Counted from the stretch's first letter, positions 41,465-51,791 are shown. The stretch: 64,000 nucleotides of DNA from an uncultured Parabacteroides sp. (GCA_949298575.1 CASFXH010000001.1:1-64000), one strand, 5' to 3'. The notes: generated by a model from the letters alone, not told the origin. Made by a program: numbers and translations.

Positions 41465-42364
41465 ATGAACGAGATTGATTATTTGTTTTCGAAACATCGC
41501 GCCAAAAACGCGCAGCACACGCTCTTCGGGCAAGACGTGTTGGCCGCGGTGACGGAGGAGCTGGCCACGAAATATGGCTTCTTGCCGCAATGGACAGCCT
41601 TTTCCACGGCGGTCAACGCGGAGGCCAATCGCTTCAAGCCGGCGATCACTTACGTAGATACGGCCACCTTGGAGAGCAAGGACAAACAACGGGATACGGT
41701 TTATCGCCTCAACAAGGGCAAGGCGAAGTTGTATTATGAATGCGGCACGACACCGGAGGAGGTGGAGGCCGGTCGGATCGTCTCGATCGCGTTCGACGAG
41801 TCGGAAAACGCTCACGAGCAAGACCTCGCGTCCGAGACGGCCACTTTAAGGGACCTCGTCGCGAAGCTCCGCGTGGAGCCCTACCTCTCCGCCCTCTCCA
41901 CGATCGGGATGGAGGGCGCGCCGGGCGCCATCGAGGAGGCCAACGAGGCTTTCCACGAGGTCTATACCCAACGCACGGCTGAGGAACGCGACCGCGCGGC
42001 GGCCCCGGACATGAAGACGCTCCGGGCGGCGACCGACGCCGCGTTCGACGCGCTGGCCAAGGCCATCAACGCCCTCTACGCCGTCAACGAGATGGTCGGC
42101 AACGACGAGGAGACGCGCGTGGAGCTGGGCGAGGTGATCGCCGACGTGAACGCCGTCGTCGTCCGCTTCCGCAAGATCATGGGCGGCTCCACCGGCAAGC
42201 CGGATGAGGGCGGCGAGGAAAACCCCTCGACCGAGCCGGAAAATCCCGACAGCGAGACGCCCGACACGGAGAACCCCGACGGCGAGACGCCCGGCACGGA
42301 GGAGCCGGAAGAGCCGCGACCCGGCGTCGACGCGGATGGCGACGGCTCGCCGGAAGTGGTTTAA
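41465..42364 (+). CDS. DUF6261 family protein
   Basis: A 299-residue protein with no signal peptide. The helical body (about residues 1-240: DYLFSKHRAKNAQHTLFGQD, KQRDTVYRLNKGKAKLYYE, AITYVDTATLESKDKQRD) matches the Bacteroidales DUF6261 family. The tail (about 245-299) is low-complexity, with a repeated EN/ETPDxE pattern rich in Pro, Glu and Asp, and ends DADGDGSPEVV. Function is unknown. A strong terminator follows at 42431-42463. The array of 41-bp hairpins probably forms its 5' untranslated region. Confidence 0.78.
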   Translation: MNEIDYLFSKHRAKNAQHTLFGQDVLAAVTEELATKYGFLPQWTAFSTAVNAEANRFKPAITYVDTATLESKDKQRDTVYRLNKGKAKLYYECGTTPEEVEAGRIVSIAFDESENAHEQDLASETATLRDLVAKLRVEPYLSALSTIGMEGAPGAIEEANEAFHEVYTQRTAEERDRAAAPDMKTLRAATDAAFDALAKAINALYAVNEMVGNDEETRVELGEVIADVNAVVVRFRKIMGGSTGKPDEGGEENPSTEPENPDSETPDTENPDGETPGTEEPEEPRPGVDADGDGSPEVV

Positions 42365-42430
42365 GCACGAAAGGTCAAAAACTGTCATTATATCAGGTTT
42401 GAATTACAAGGTTTAACAAATGTGTAATGG

Positions 42431-42463
42431 GAAGGCGGGCTCCGTGAGGAGGTCGCCTTTTTT
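42431..42463 (+). terminator. Rho-independent terminator after the DUF6261 gene
   Basis: GGCG and CTCC (42432-42440) pair with GGAG and CGCC (up to 42455) around a GTGA loop, with a GG/GT mismatch inside the stem, followed by seven T. It separates the DUF6261 gene from the SusC operon. Confidence 0.85.
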
Positions 42464-42574
42464 TCGCTCCCTCCCCGCGGGGCGCGGGCCTTTCGGGGGC
42501 ATACTTATGGCGGCTCTAACGGCCGGGAAGATGTTTTTTTTAAAAAATGTAATGGAAACGAAACATTTAAAACG

Positions 42575-42582
42575 TAATTTCG
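42575..42582 (+). promoter_or_regulatory. Possible -7 element for susC
   Basis: TAATTTCG, one base from TAnnTTTG, 38 bp before the SusC ATG. No -33 element is clear. Confidence 0.35.
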
Positions 42583-42620
42583 CGGCGTAAAACAAATCAC
42601 ATAATTATATTAATAGTCTC

Positions 42621-45600
42621 ATGAACAATAACTACGATCGTATGGCGGCCAAAAGCGTATGCCTTGGCATGTCATTGTGCTGTTTGGTTGTAGGCGCCCA
42701 GGCGAGCGCGGCGACCGTCCCCGACGGGGCGGTGGGACCCGCGGTGGAGGCCCATGGCGTACAACAAGACACGAAAAGTATCACGGGTATTATTAAGGAT
42801 GCCGCCGGGATTCCAATCATTGGCGCGAATGTCGTGGTCAAGGGGACGACGACGGGAACGGTCAGCGGCTTGGATGGCGATTTCACCCTGCCCAACGTCC
42901 CGGAAGGCGCCGTCTTGGTGATCAGCTACATTGGCTATATCGACCAGGAGATTCCCGTGTCGGGGAAAAGCGAGTTCAACATCACGCTCCAGGAAGACAC
43001 CCAAGCGCTGGACGAGGTGGTCGTCCTCGGTTATGGCGCGGGTCAGCGCAAGCAAGACCTCTCGGCGTCGGTCGGCGTGTTGACGAACACGGAAGATTTG
43101 GTGACGCGCCCGGTGACTTCGACGGAGAGCATGTTGCAAGGCCAGCTGGCCGGCGTGACGGTCCAATCGGACGGTGGCGACCCGACGTCGACGCCCTCGA
43201 TCGTGATCCGCGGCCAAGGTTCGCAGAATGGCGATAACGTCCTTTGGGTGGTCGACGGGATCCCCGGCGCGCCCATCGCCTCGATGAACGATATCGAGTC
43301 GATCGTGGTCTTGAAAGACGCCGCCTCGGCCGCCATCTATGGCGCGCAATCCGGAGCGGGTGGCGTCGTCCTGGTGACGACGAAGAAGGCCAAGCAAGGG
43401 GCCCCGAGCGTGTCGTACGACGCGACCTTCGGCATCCGCAAGGCCAGCAACCTGATCGACCCGCTGAACGCCGAGGAGCAGATCCAGATGCGCCAGCTGT
43501 CGTACGCGAACGCCGGCCTGACGTTGCCGACCGGTTGGGACGTGACGAAGAACCCCTGGATCGGCACGACGCGGACGAACTGGATGGACGAGATCTTCCG
43601 CACGGCATTCTACCAACGCCACAACGTCGCCCTCAACATGGGTACGGAGAACGCCTCGCACCGCGTCTCCTTCGCTTACGACAACGACCAGGGTACGTTG
43701 ATCGAGACCTACAACAAGAACCTCTCGCTGCGCTACAACGGCAGCTACAAGATCAATAAGTGGGTGACGATCTCGGAGGACTTCGTCTGGAAGAACAACG
43801 AGAAACGCGAGACGGACACGAACTCCGGCTACACGGGTTCCGTCCTGTCGGCCGTCTATATGCCTTCCAGCGCGACGGTCTACAACCCGCTCGACGGCAG
43901 CTACGGCGGCACGACGACCGAGGATCCGGACTACATCGCGCGATACGGCTCGAACTATTCCGACATCCATGGCGACGCCGTCAACCCGGTCCGCCTCCTG
44001 GAAGCCGACAACCTCTACAACCGGACGAGCGACATCTGGAGCACGACGACCTTGGAGATCGCCAACGTCATCCAGGGCTTGAAGTTCACCAGCCGCTTCA
44101 CCTACAACTTGTCGAACAACCTTTACAAGAGCTTCTCGCCGCTCCGCGACGAGGTAGGTAAGCCCGACTTGACGAACCACCTGACGGAGACGACCTACCG
44201 CTCGGACCGCTGGAAGACGGAGAACACCTTGACCTACGACCGGACGTTTGACGACCGCCACACCGTAGGCGCCCTGTTCTCGACGACGGCCGACCACTAC
44301 GCGCAGCGCGACATCGAGATCACCGCTTCCGACTTGGCCAGCGAGACCGACGATTTGCAATACCTCTCTTACGCCAACTCGGTATCCGCGGTCGACGGCA
44401 TGTCGGGGCCTGACGCGAACGTCTCCTTGATCGCCCGCTTGGCTTACTCTTACGACGACCGTTACTTCGTGACCGCCTCTTGGCGCCGCGACTACGCGGG
44501 CCGTCTGCCGAAGGAGAACAACTATGGCGACTTCCCCGCCGTGACGGCCGGTTGGAAGATCTCCAAGGAATCCTTCTTCCCGGAGACCGACGTGGTGAAC
44601 TTGCTGAAGCTCCGCGCTTCTTGGGGACGCGTCGGTAACTTGGGCTCCATCGACTACAACTACAAATCGCCCCTCCTCACGAAAGACAGCTGGCTGGAGC
44701 AAGCGCAATATGGCGTGATGGCCAACACGGTCTGGGGCAACTTCGTCTATTTCGACACCGCCCTGAACCCCAACCTGACCTGGGAGACCTCCGAGCAATG
44801 GGACTTGGGCGTGGACATGGAGATGTTCAACAACCGCCTGAGCATGGCCTTCGACTACTTCGACAAGCGGACCTTCAACTTGATCCAGGCGCAGTCGATG
44901 GGCTGGCCGACATCGATGGGTGTCAACGCCATGCTGGTCAACCAAGGCGAGGTGCGCAACCGAGGCTTCGAGGCGCAATTGAGCTGGAACCACCAGGTGA
45001 ACAAGGACTGGAGCTACTTCGTCTCGGGTAACTTCTCGTACCTGAAAAACTGGGTATCCGACATTGGCGTACGCAACGCCGACGGCACGCCGGGCGTTTG
45101 GACGGGTATCACGCAGAGCGACGGCTCCATCAACGACGGTAGCTTCCGTAACATCCCCTACGTTTACCAGACCGCCGAGGGCGAGCCGTTGAACTCGTTC
45201 TACTTGATCAAGACGGACGGTATCTTCCAAAGCGATGAGGAGGCGGCCGCTTACGTCGACTCGGAGGGCAACCGCATCCAGCCGAACGCGCAAGCCGGCG
45301 ACTTGAAGTTCATCGACGCGAATGGCGACGGCGTGATCGACGACAACGACCGCCAGTATTGCGGCAGCGCGACGCCGAAGACCACGTTCGCTTTCTCGGG
45401 CGGATTCACTTGGAAGAACCTTTCCGTCAGCGCGATGTTCCAAGGCGTGGGTGGCGCGCAAGCGTTCTACGCGGCGAAATACATGTTGTTGAGCGATATG
45501 GATGGCAACTTCAACCGTTCGAGCGAGATTCTGGACGCTTGGAGCCCGACGAATACGGATTCCGACATTCCTCGCCTATCGAAGAACGACCCGAACAGCA

Positions 45601-45866
45601 ACTTCAGCCGTCCGTCGGATTGGTACTTGGAGAACGCTTCTTATTTGCGCCTGAAGAACTTGACCGTCTCTTACAACCTGACCGACTTGATCCGCAAGAG
45701 CGCCCATTTGAGCGAGCGGAGCAGCGCGTTGACGGTTTACTTCAGCGGTGAGAACCTCTTTACGATCACCAAGTATTCGGGTATGGATCCGGAGTGCGGT
45801 GGCTACGATGCTTTGAAATACCCGGTTTCCCGTGTCTTCTCGTTTGGCTTGAAATTGACTTATTGA
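42621..45866 (+). CDS. SusC/RagA family TonB-dependent outer-membrane transporter
   Basis: A 1081-residue TonB-dependent transporter that imports glycan fragments across the outer membrane. After a signal peptide (CCLVVGAQASAAT) comes a carboxypeptidase-D regulatory-like domain (about 53-140: ITGIIKDAAGIPIIGANVVV), the TonB-box region (DEVVVLGYG), the plug (about 150-260, LWVVDGIPGAPIASMNDIES, IYGAQSGAGGVVLVTTKK) and a large barrel ending FGLKLTY. The domain order and length are normal. It forms a pair with SusD 47 bp downstream. No anti-sigma-interacting N-terminal extension is seen and no hybrid two-component or ECF regulator lies nearby. A 929-residue antisense open frame is a composition artefact. 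Confidence 0.97.
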   Translation: MNNNYDRMAAKSVCLGMSLCCLVVGAQASAATVPDGAVGPAVEAHGVQQDTKSITGIIKDAAGIPIIGANVVVKGTTTGTVSGLDGDFTLPNVPEGAVLVISYIGYIDQEIPVSGKSEFNITLQEDTQALDEVVVLGYGAGQRKQDLSASVGVLTNTEDLVTRPVTSTESMLQGQLAGVTVQSDGGDPTSTPSIVIRGQGSQNGDNVLWVVDGIPGAPIASMNDIESIVVLKDAASAAIYGAQSGAGGVVLVTTKKAKQGAPSVSYDATFGIRKASNLIDPLNAEEQIQMRQLSYANAGLTLPTGWDVTKNPWIGTTRTNWMDEIFRTAFYQRHNVALNMGTENASHRVSFAYDNDQGTLIETYNKNLSLRYNGSYKINKWVTISEDFVWKNNEKRETDTNSGYTGSVLSAVYMPSSATVYNPLDGSYGGTTTEDPDYIARYGSNYSDIHGDAVNPVRLLEADNLYNRTSDIWSTTTLEIANVIQGLKFTSRFTYNLSNNLYKSFSPLRDEVGKPDLTNHLTETTYRSDRWKTENTLTYDRTFDDRHTVGALFSTTADHYAQRDIEITASDLASETDDLQYLSYANSVSAVDGMSGPDANVSLIARLAYSYDDRYFVTASWRRDYAGRLPKENNYGDFPAVTAGWKISKESFFPETDVVNLLKLRASWGRVGNLGSIDYNYKSPLLTKDSWLEQAQYGVMANTVWGNFVYFDTALNPNLTWETSEQWDLGVDMEMFNNRLSMAFDYFDKRTFNLIQAQSMGWPTSMGVNAMLVNQGEVRNRGFEAQLSWNHQVNKDWSYFVSGNFSYLKNWVSDIGVRNADGTPGVWTGITQSDGSINDGSFRNIPYVYQTAEGEPLNSFYLIKTDGIFQSDEEAAAYVDSEGNRIQPNAQAGDLKFIDANGDGVIDDNDRQYCGSATPKTTFAFSGGFTWKNLSVSAMFQGVGGAQAFYAAKYMLLSDMDGNFNRSSEILDAWSPTNTDSDIPRLSKNDPNSNFSRPSDWYLENASYLRLKNLTVSYNLTDLIRKSAHLSERSSALTVYFSGENLFTITKYSGMDPECGGYDALKYPVSRVFSFGLKLTY

Positions 45867-45913
45867 TCGGGTACATATCATAAATGTTTAAACTAACAAC
45901 AAAGAATTATAGG

Positions 45914-47548
45914 ATGAAAAAGCATATTGCAATATTGTTTGTGTCGACGGCCTTGGTATGCAGCTCTTGCAGCGACTTCCTGGACGTGCAACCGGAAGGC
46001 AACCCGACGACCGAAAATTACTTCACGAACGACCAGCAGGCGATCGACGCGATCGATGGCTTGTATGCCCATCTGCAACAGGAGGGTTGCTACGGGCGCG
46101 AGCTGTTCTGGGAACAAGGCGCCGCTTGCGATGTGGTTTGGGGACGTACGCGTGGCTACAACACGTTGGCGACCTTTGGCTATACGGGCGATGAATCTCC
46201 GTTGACGGACGTTTACGAGCGGGTGTATATCACGATGTCTCGCGCCAATTGGATTATCCAGGGCTTGGTGAACAAGGAGAAGGAGCAGGGCTTGAGCGAG
46301 GTCGAGAACCGGAGCTTGGGTGAGGCTTACTTCTGCCGGGCATGGTCGCATTTCTTGATCGCTTATCGTTATGGAACGAATGAGCAAGGCGTGCCTTTCG
46401 TGCGCTATGAGGACTTCGCGGATGGTTACGACAACTCCATTCCTCCGCAGCGGGCGACGGTCATGGAGAACTACCAGCTGATCATTGAGGATATGGACAA
46501 CGCGATCGCCCATCTCCCTCGCTTCGAGGAATACGACGAGGCCAACCAGGGACGGGCGCATAAGGCCGCCGCGATCGCTTTCCAAGTGAAAACCTACGCC
46601 TACTGGGCGACTTGGGACGAGTCGAAATGGAACGACGTGATCGAGTTGGTCAACGTCTTGGAGACGGAGTATGGCCGCGATCTGGCGCCGACGTTCGACG
46701 AGCTCTTCTCTTCTGATTTCGCGAACTTCTGGAACGCGGAATACTTGTGGACGATCCCGGGTAACGGTGGTGTCCAACCGGGTGGATCGGAGTTCCCTGG
46801 CGTCGTGCTCGAGAACCAAGGTTGGGGCCACTACAACGGCTGGGGGCAAAACAAACCGACTTACGACATCTATGAGGAGATGTTGAAGGACGGCGAGGGC
46901 AACGACCGCCTGGTTCGCTCCATCCTGGAGTACAACCAAGAGTTTGAGTTCTTCGGCGAGACCCGCCGCTTCTACTCAACCTCCGACTTGGAGTCGGGCT
47001 TCATGATCAACAAGTACATGGATCCGTTCAAGTACGCCGATCCGGTAGCGGAAGGGACGGTCAGCTCGAATGGTAACTGGCCGACGGCTCGCGTGAACTT
47101 CCCGATCATCCGTTTCGCCGAGATGCTCCTCTTCCGTGCCGAGGCTTACCTCATGACCGGGCGGGCCGGCGAGGCGACCAACGACATCAACCGCATCCGT
47201 TTGCGTTCCAACCTGCAACCGTTGGATCACACGGCGACGATGGCCGACCTCTACCACGAGCGTCGTTGCGAGTTGGCCTTCGAGTTCACCGACCACTTGT
47301 TCGACCTGAAACGTTGGCACCGCTCTTCGAACGGCGAGATCAAGGCATTGGCTGCGAAAGAGTTGAACTCCCGTCCTCGTATCCGCAAGTACGCGGACCG
47401 CTCGAATCCGGAGTCGACCTACGAGATCACTTACTATGAGGATTATACGAACAAGAATACCTATCAAGACTACATGATGGTATTCCCGTACCAGTCTCAA
47501 GAGATCACGCAGTCGAACGGACAATTGAAGCAAAATCCGGGTTATTAA
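45914..47548 (+). CDS. SusD/RagB family glycan-binding lipoprotein
   Basis: A 544-residue outer-membrane lipoprotein that captures glycan for the SusC transporter. The signal ends SSCSDFLDVQPEGNPT, the classic SusD lipobox and N-terminus. The TPR-rich body shows AEAYLMTGRAGEATNDINRI and RLRSNLQPLD, and the C-terminal HERRCELAFEFTDHLFDLKR is the conserved RagB/SusD segment. An ATG ten codons upstream (45884) is less likely because it would sit before the signal. A hairpin terminator follows, so the downstream enzymes depend at least partly on their own promoter. Confidence 0.97.
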   Translation: MKKHIAILFVSTALVCSSCSDFLDVQPEGNPTTENYFTNDQQAIDAIDGLYAHLQQEGCYGRELFWEQGAACDVVWGRTRGYNTLATFGYTGDESPLTDVYERVYITMSRANWIIQGLVNKEKEQGLSEVENRSLGEAYFCRAWSHFLIAYRYGTNEQGVPFVRYEDFADGYDNSIPPQRATVMENYQLIIEDMDNAIAHLPRFEEYDEANQGRAHKAAAIAFQVKTYAYWATWDESKWNDVIELVNVLETEYGRDLAPTFDELFSSDFANFWNAEYLWTIPGNGGVQPGGSEFPGVVLENQGWGHYNGWGQNKPTYDIYEEMLKDGEGNDRLVRSILEYNQEFEFFGETRRFYSTSDLESGFMINKYMDPFKYADPVAEGTVSSNGNWPTARVNFPIIRFAEMLLFRAEAYLMTGRAGEATNDINRIRLRSNLQPLDHTATMADLYHERRCELAFEFTDHLFDLKRWHRSSNGEIKALAAKELNSRPRIRKYADRSNPESTYEITYYEDYTNKNTYQDYMMVFPYQSQEITQSNGQLKQNPGY

Positions 47549-47577
47549 TAAGATTCGAAGATTGTTTTTTAAGACGA

Positions 47578-47615
47578 ATAGGGGGGGAGCCGAGTCGTTT
47601 CCCTCCTATTTTTTG
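47578..47615 (+). terminator. Hairpin terminator after susD
   Basis: ATAGGGGGGGAG (47579-47590) pairs imperfectly with CCCTCCTAT (47601-47609), followed by TTTTTGTTTT. It ends the SusC-SusD transcript, perhaps only partly. Confidence 0.65.
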
Positions 47616-47684
47616 TTTTGCCTCGGGCGGGTGGGGAAAGGAGATTTTCTTGGGGAAGATGCTTCCCGTTTCGCCAAGGAGGGT

Positions 47685-47692
47685 TATCTTTG
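47685..47692 (+). promoter_or_regulatory. -7 element for the GH92-phosphatase operon
   Basis: TATCTTTG, a perfect TAnnTTTG, 32 bp before the GH92 ATG. Confidence 0.55.
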
Positions 47693-47724
47693 TCTGATTT
47701 TTTGAATATTAAATAAACACGAAT

Positions 47725-50598
47725 ATGAAAATGCTTTGTATGCTCTCGCGTGGTTTGCGCATGGGGTTGTTCGGTTTGCTTATTGGCTGTAGTTCCGCGC
47801 CGGAGACGCCTTTCGACGTGGTCGACCCTTTCATTGGCACGGGTTTCCATGGACATACCTATCCGGGCGCGACGGTGCCTTTCGGAGGCGTGCAGCTGAG
47901 CCCGGATACGAGGAGGGGAAACTGGGACGCTTGCTCGGGCTACCATTACAGCGACAGTACGCTTTTGGGTTTTTCGCACACGCATTTGAGCGGGACGGGG
48001 TGCTTGGACTTGGGCGATCTGCTGTTCTTGCCCGCCGCGGAAGGGCCTTTGCCTTTCTCGCATGAGGACGAGCGGGCGGAACCGGGTTATTACGCGGTCC
48101 GGTTGCGGTCAGTGGATGTCTTGGCGGAGTTGACGGCGACTACGCACGCCGGGATCCATCGCTATACCTATCCTCGGGTGGCGGACGCACGCCTGGTGGT
48201 CGACCTGGAACATACGTTGGAAAATGAGTTCATATACGAAGGCCGTATCGAGTCTAACGGTTCGCGCGAGCTGACCGGCTACCGTCGCACGAGAGGTTGG
48301 GTGGACAATCAATCGATTTATTTCGTGGCCCAATTCTCCCAGCCTTTCACGGAATTGGCCGCCGAGGGGGAACGGAAGGTGAGCCTGACTTTCGACACGC
48401 GCTCAGGTGAGCCTTTGGTCTGCAAGGTGGGCCTGTCGATCGTGAGTGTCGAGAACGCCCGGCGGAATTTGGAGGCCGAGACCGCTTCTTTCGGTTTCGA
48501 CTTTGACGCCCTGCGGGCCGAGAGTCGGTCCGTATGGGAAGAGGCCCTATCCGCTATCCGAGTGGAAGGAGGGACGGCCGAGGAGCGGGCGATCTTCTAT
48601 ACGGCGCTTTACCATAGCCAGGTAGTCCCGAATCAAGTGAGTGATGTCAATGGGGAATACCGTGGGCACGACCAGGCGATCCATACGTTGGGCAATCGCG
48701 GTCGGCAACTCTCCACTTTCTCGACATGGGATACTTTCCGCGCTTGGAATCCCCTCATGACGCTCCTCGACACGACGTTGGTGACCGACATGATCCATTC
48801 TTTCCTCCATATTTACGAAACGAGTGGCGAGATGCCCCTTTGGCCGCTCTCGTCAGGCGAAACGAACACGATGATTGGCTACCATTCGGCTTCGATTATC
48901 GCGGACGCCTATCGGAAAGGTATTCGGGGCTTTGACGCCGAGAAAGCGCTCGCGGCCCTCGTGGTCTCGGCCGAGAAGAACCAGAAGGGGGCCGCGGAAT
49001 ACATTCGCCAAGGCTTCATACCCGCTGACGCGAAGAAAGAGTCTGTCTCCTGTTTGCTGGAGTTCGCTTACGATGATTGGTGCATCGCCCAATTAGCTAA
49101 GGAATTGGGGTATGAGGAGGTGTATGAGACATTCATCGATCGTTCGAAGTCTTTTATTCATGTGTTTGATGGTTCTACCCGCTTCTTCCGGGGAAAACGG
49201 GCTGATGGGAATTGGGAGACGCCCTTCGATCCTTTTTTGATCGGTCGTTCTTACACGGAAGCTACGGCTTGGCAGTATCGCTACTTCGTGCCTCATGATG
49301 TGTATGGCATGACGCAATTGTTTGGAGGGCGCGAGGCTTTTATCGGAGCATTGGATAGCCTTTTTGCGGTTTCATCCGATGTCGTGGGCGATCTGGAGGA
49401 TGTCACGGGTTTGATCGGGCAATACGCGCATGGCAATGAGCCAAGCCATCACATCGCGTACCTCTATAATTTCGTCGGGCAGCCTTGGAAAACCCAACAA
49501 TGGACTCGTCGTTTGCTCCAGGAAATGTATGCGGCTACACCAGAGGGAATTATTGGGAATGAGGACTGCGGGCAGATGTCCGCATGGTATATCTTGAGCT
49601 CGTTAGGGCTTTACGCGGTCTGTCCCGGCACGAACCAGTATGTGCTGACTACGCCGTTGTTCGATAAAGCTGTCGTCCAGTTGGCGAATGGGGATTCGTT
49701 AACCATCACGGCCAACGATCCGGCTCGTAATCGGTATATCTCGTCCGTTACCCTCAATGGCGAGCCCGTGGAAGCGCCTTTCGTTACTTACGAGCAACTT
49801 ATGCGAGGGGGCGTTTTGGCATTCACGCTCTCCGAGAAACCAAACGAGGCTTGGGGGAGTGATCTTACGCTAGCTCCTTATTCTTTCACGAGCCAGCCGA
49901 CGGTTTCCGTGCCTTACATCGCCAAAGATTTGGATCTGTTTTTAGATTCCACAACGGTAGAGATCGGTTCCGCCACGCCAAGGGCCCGGATCTATTATAC
50001 TATTGATGGAAGCGAGCCTTCGGTAAAATCTTTATCGTATCGCGAGCCTTTTGTCATAGACCAAACGACAACCATCCGGGCCCGCGCTTACATGGATGGC
50101 TACCAACCTAGCGTGCCGTTGCTCCTCAAGGCCCGTAAGGCCCGCTTGAAGGCGGCATCCTCGGTCGTTCCGAAGGAGAATGGGGTGAATTATACCTATT
50201 ATGAGGGCGAATTCCATCAGGTCGCGGACTTAGACAAGGCTCGTGCGGTTGAATCGGGCGTTTATCCTCAGCCGACCATTGTCCATGCGGCCCAAGCGGA
50301 TCATTTTGGTTACCGCTTCACGGGATTGATTTACGCGCCGGTTGATGGTGTTTATGAGTTCTCCTCCCGCTCGGATGATGGAAGTGTGCTTTGGATTGGT
50401 GGTGAGAAGGTCGTCGATAATGATGGGTCTCATGCGGCCATTGACGCGTTTGGGCGGATCGCGTTGCGCAAGGGCTACCATCCGTTTGAGCTTCGTTACA
50501 TTGAGGATTACGAGGGCGAGCACCTATCTTGGACGTGGCGTGTGCCGGGCGCTTCGGAAGCGGTCGATATTCCCGTTGAAAACTTGTTTATTCATTAA
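47725..50598 (+). CDS. GH92 alpha-mannosidase lipoprotein with C-terminal PA14 domain
   Basis: A 957-residue exported lipoprotein (signal GLFGLLIGCSS). The GH92 part starts VDPFIGTGFHGHTYPGATVP and contains the conserved HGNEPSHHIAYLYNF and IGNEDCGQMSAWYILSSLG, which carry acid/base residues of this calcium-dependent exo-alpha-mannosidase family. Residues about 725-810 look like a CHB_HEX_C-type domain (YYTIDGSEPSVKSLSYREPF), and about 820-957 like PA14 (VDGVYEFSSRSDDGSVLWIGG), a probable carbohydrate-binding module. It should release mannose from alpha-mannosides at the cell surface or periplasm. It heads a four-gene block with two phosphate-cleaving enzymes. Confidence 0.95.
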   Translation: MKMLCMLSRGLRMGLFGLLIGCSSAPETPFDVVDPFIGTGFHGHTYPGATVPFGGVQLSPDTRRGNWDACSGYHYSDSTLLGFSHTHLSGTGCLDLGDLLFLPAAEGPLPFSHEDERAEPGYYAVRLRSVDVLAELTATTHAGIHRYTYPRVADARLVVDLEHTLENEFIYEGRIESNGSRELTGYRRTRGWVDNQSIYFVAQFSQPFTELAAEGERKVSLTFDTRSGEPLVCKVGLSIVSVENARRNLEAETASFGFDFDALRAESRSVWEEALSAIRVEGGTAEERAIFYTALYHSQVVPNQVSDVNGEYRGHDQAIHTLGNRGRQLSTFSTWDTFRAWNPLMTLLDTTLVTDMIHSFLHIYETSGEMPLWPLSSGETNTMIGYHSASIIADAYRKGIRGFDAEKALAALVVSAEKNQKGAAEYIRQGFIPADAKKESVSCLLEFAYDDWCIAQLAKELGYEEVYETFIDRSKSFIHVFDGSTRFFRGKRADGNWETPFDPFLIGRSYTEATAWQYRYFVPHDVYGMTQLFGGREAFIGALDSLFAVSSDVVGDLEDVTGLIGQYAHGNEPSHHIAYLYNFVGQPWKTQQWTRRLLQEMYAATPEGIIGNEDCGQMSAWYILSSLGLYAVCPGTNQYVLTTPLFDKAVVQLANGDSLTITANDPARNRYISSVTLNGEPVEAPFVTYEQLMRGGVLAFTLSEKPNEAWGSDLTLAPYSFTSQPTVSVPYIAKDLDLFLDSTTVEIGSATPRARIYYTIDGSEPSVKSLSYREPFVIDQTTTIRARAYMDGYQPSVPLLLKARKARLKAASSVVPKENGVNYTYYEGEFHQVADLDKARAVESGVYPQPTIVHAAQADHFGYRFTGLIYAPVDGVYEFSSRSDDGSVLWIGGEKVVDNDGSHAAIDAFGRIALRKGYHPFELRYIEDYEGEHLSWTWRVPGASEAVDIPVENLFIH

Positions 50599-50624
50599 AT
50601 CATATCACATAAAATTAGAGACAG

Positions 50625-51767
50625 ATGAAAAAGACAATGATCTTAGTTGTCGGCGCGCTTTTCGCGTTGACGAGCCTTTTTCCCGCGGCGCAAGCGCAAA
50701 GCCGCCGCGACAAAGAACAAACCTATGTTTTAGAGAACCCATACGACGTCCGTAAATTAATTCCCCCGACGGGCAAGAAAGTGAAAAATGTTATTTTGAT
50801 GATTGGCGATGGCATGAGTTTGATGCATGTATATTCCGCGTGGACCGCGAATCGGGGCAAGCTCTGGCTCGACAATTGCCAAGCTGTCGGCTTGTCGAAA
50901 ACCTACTGCGCTAACCGCCTCATTACCGATTCCGGGGCAGGAGGGACAGCCATCGCGACCGGGCATAAGACCAACTACCACATGGTAGGCGTTGATCCGG
51001 ATGGCAAGCCTTTGGAGTCACTCACGAGTTTGGCTTCGAAGAAGGGTAAAGGCTCTGGCATCGCCGTGACTTGCCGGCTGTGGGACGCGACGCCCGCTGA
51101 TTTTTGCTGTCATAATGTCGATCGGGATCAAGAGGCGGAGATTGTGGCTGATTACGTGGATTGTGATATCGACTACGCTTTCGGTGGGGGCGCGAAACTC
51201 TTCGAGAACCGTGCCGATGGCCGTAATCTCTTCCAGGAACTCCGCGACAAGGGGTACAAGACGCCCCGTTCATGGGACGAGCTCTCGTCGATCACTGAAG
51301 GGAAGGTATTTTGCGTGACGGATTCGGTCGACACGCCCGTGCCGGCTGTCCGGGGTGACTTGTTGGCTCGTGCGGCATTGAAGGGAATAGAGATCTTGGA
51401 TAAAAATCCCAACGGCTTTTTCCTGATGGTCGAAGGTTCGCAGTTGGACGATTATGGGCACTTCAACGACTTGGACATGCTCATGCAAGAGACGCATGAT
51501 TTCGACCAGACCGTAGGTAAGGTCATGGAATGGGCGGCCAAGGACGGCGAAACCCTAGTCGTAGTTACGGCAGACCATGAGACGGGTGGCCTGACCCTCG
51601 TCGGAGGCGACTTGAACGAGGGTAAGATCGTTTGTAAGTTCTCCACGGGTGATCACAGTGGTGTGATGGTTCCTGTCTACGCTTTCGGGCCCGGGTCGGA
51701 GCAATTCACGGGCATCTTCGAGAATACGGACATTTTTTGGAAGATCAAGAAACTTCTCAATCTTTAA
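50625..51767 (+). CDS. Alkaline phosphatase
   Basis: A 380-residue exported enzyme (signal ALFALTSLFPAAQAQ, no lipobox) of the alkaline phosphatase superfamily, which removes phosphate from monoesters using two zinc ions. Visible motifs are VILMIGDGMSLMHVYSAW (metal Asp), TDSGAGGTAIATGHKTNY (nucleophilic Ser after Asp), MVEGSQLDDYGHFNDL and VVVTADHETGGLT. It is shorter than the E. coli enzyme, as usual for this subgroup. It lies 26 bp after the GH92 gene and 24 bp before the six-hairpin glycosidase gene, so it is probably co-transcribed and part of the same degradation pathway. Confidence 0.94.
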   Translation: MKKTMILVVGALFALTSLFPAAQAQSRRDKEQTYVLENPYDVRKLIPPTGKKVKNVILMIGDGMSLMHVYSAWTANRGKLWLDNCQAVGLSKTYCANRLITDSGAGGTAIATGHKTNYHMVGVDPDGKPLESLTSLASKKGKGSGIAVTCRLWDATPADFCCHNVDRDQEAEIVADYVDCDIDYAFGGGAKLFENRADGRNLFQELRDKGYKTPRSWDELSSITEGKVFCVTDSVDTPVPAVRGDLLARAALKGIEILDKNPNGFFLMVEGSQLDDYGHFNDLDMLMQETHDFDQTVGKVMEWAAKDGETLVVVTADHETGGLTLVGGDLNEGKIVCKFSTGDHSGVMVPVYAFGPGSEQFTGIFENTDIFWKIKKLLNL

Positions 51768-51791
51768 TCTTTTAAAATTCGGAAAGAAATC

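Noticed and set aside
41015..41478. Repeat-encoded proteins of 126-147 residues on both strands
   Set aside because: The 41-bp unit lacks stop codons in several frames, so frames stay open by composition. No homology and the promoter placement favours an untranslated leader.
42672..45461. A 929-codon open frame antisense to susC
   Set aside because: It mirrors the GC-rich third positions of a clear SusC gene, gives a low-complexity Arg/Val/Asp-rich protein without recognisable domains, and has no promoter element.
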